Assembly: GCA_947462335.1 (NCBI GenBank)
Contig: OX381707.1
Coordinates: 12,145,055-12,209,054, forward strand
Reading direction: 5' to 3'
Length of the DNA stretch: 64,000 nucleotides
Source: Harmothoe impar
Taxonomy: Eukaryota; Annelida; Polychaeta; Phyllodocida; Polynoidae
Shown here one piece after another: positions 63,901 through 64,000 of the stretch; the first letter of the stretch is position 1, and each line of letters begins with the position of its first letter. Both the position numbers and the translations under genes were made by a program. The notes beneath the pieces were generated by a model, which was not told the DNA's origin, made no database searches, and saw only the letters and a program-made list of their open reading frames with translations.

Positions 63901-64000
63901 TCCTCTAAGCGTGAACATGGCTCGCTCTCCTCCCTTTGGCCTGGCCCCGGACCGCAAGACACCGAAATGGCCGAAAAAGGGTCATCGCTTGGTTATTTAA
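60998..64000 (+). repeat. Right-end monomers of the 12-mer family
   Basis: Steps 2-7 (60998-62389) are followed by CCTCTTTGG with CTCTGGAAA (62390), a TACTTGC-joined unit with AAATTGG (62622), steps 3-4 (62854, 63086), a step-6-like unit with TTCGGCC and GATACCG (63318), step 7 (63550) and a second CCTCTTTGG with CTCTGGAAA unit (63782). The last unit is cut by the window end after 219 bases. Types at 61230 and 62854 share GCCTTACTGG. Confidence 0.75.

Larger units (their letters stand above)
1..64000 (+). repeat. Satellite DNA array, 232-bp monomer, head to tail
   Basis: Every part of the window aligns to one 232-bp unit. Using GCACTGCC as phase mark, monomers start at 1, 233, 465, 690, 923, 1155 and so on to 63782: 275 complete units plus a 219-base remnant. 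All run in the same direction and abut with no spacer. Length is 232 bp except for three units of 225 bp, five of 233 bp and three of 231 bp. Variants are mostly single substitutions shared by sets of monomers, which allows typing. No other sequence class interrupts the array and neither edge is reached. Known biology: arrays like this are usually centromeric or heterochromatic satellites in eukaryotes. Inference: the location on a chromosome and the host species cannot be read from the sequence, and the family is not one I recognise. Confidence 0.98.

Noticed and set aside
1..64000. CRISPR array
   Set aside because: Repeat units are 232 bp and abut directly; there are no unique spacers of constant length and no cas genes.
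1..64000. Ribosomal spacer subrepeats or a tandem RNA gene cluster
   Set aside because: No rRNA, 5S or tRNA-like internal promoter motifs were recognised in the monomer, and 64 kb without a gene is too long for spacer subrepeats.
1..64000. Transposable element insertions or target-site duplications
   Set aside because: Monomer phase is continuous from base 1 to 64000 apart from indels of 1-7 bases, which leaves no room for an insertion. Large blocks that repeat are multiples of the satellite unit, not elements.
1..64000. Inverted array segments
   Set aside because: Every monomer read shows the same orientation; no stretch with the reverse complement of the phase mark was seen.

Overview
The whole window is one uninterrupted satellite-DNA array. 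A unit of 232 bp is repeated head to tail, always in the same orientation. Phased on the motif GCACTGCC, there are 275 complete monomers starting at base 1, plus a last one cut off after 219 bases at the window end. The array enters and leaves the window without a boundary, so it is longer than 64 kb. I found no unique DNA, transposon insertion, inversion, RNA gene or credible protein gene. The consensus monomer is about 47% GC by hand count and carries 7-8 CpG sites. This organisation (long arrays, a monomer of about 200 bp, multi-monomer higher-order repeats) is typical of eukaryotic centromeric, pericentromeric or other heterochromatic satellites. I do not recognise the monomer family and cannot name the species.

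The monomers are close variants of one another, and diagnostic substitutions let them be followed as types. They fall into zones. (1) Bases 1-7460 are the most irregular part. They hold the 225-bp and 233-bp length variants and a 6-monomer higher-order unit (about 1386 bp) present in two and a half related copies. (2) Bases 7461-18663 are a nearly perfect tandem duplication with a 5567-bp period (24 monomers, one of them 231 bp). (3) Bases 18871-22119 are a tandem duplication of 7 monomers (1624 bp). (4) Bases 22120-27822 are rearranged copies of an 8-monomer unit also seen at 10888-12743. (5) From 27823 to the end a different higher-order unit of 11-12 monomers dominates. It is cleanest at 27823-30606, 48934-51485 and 57982-60533. 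A 16-monomer (3712-bp) duplication lies at 53269-60336.

Several monomers are chimeras, with the left half of one type and the right half of another. Rare private variants recur at distances of whole multiples of the monomer. Both are expected from unequal exchange or gene conversion. Short open frames of 60 codons occur in about thirty monomers. They depend on one base change removing a TGA that closes the frame in all other monomers, and I treat them as by-products of the repeat rather than genes.
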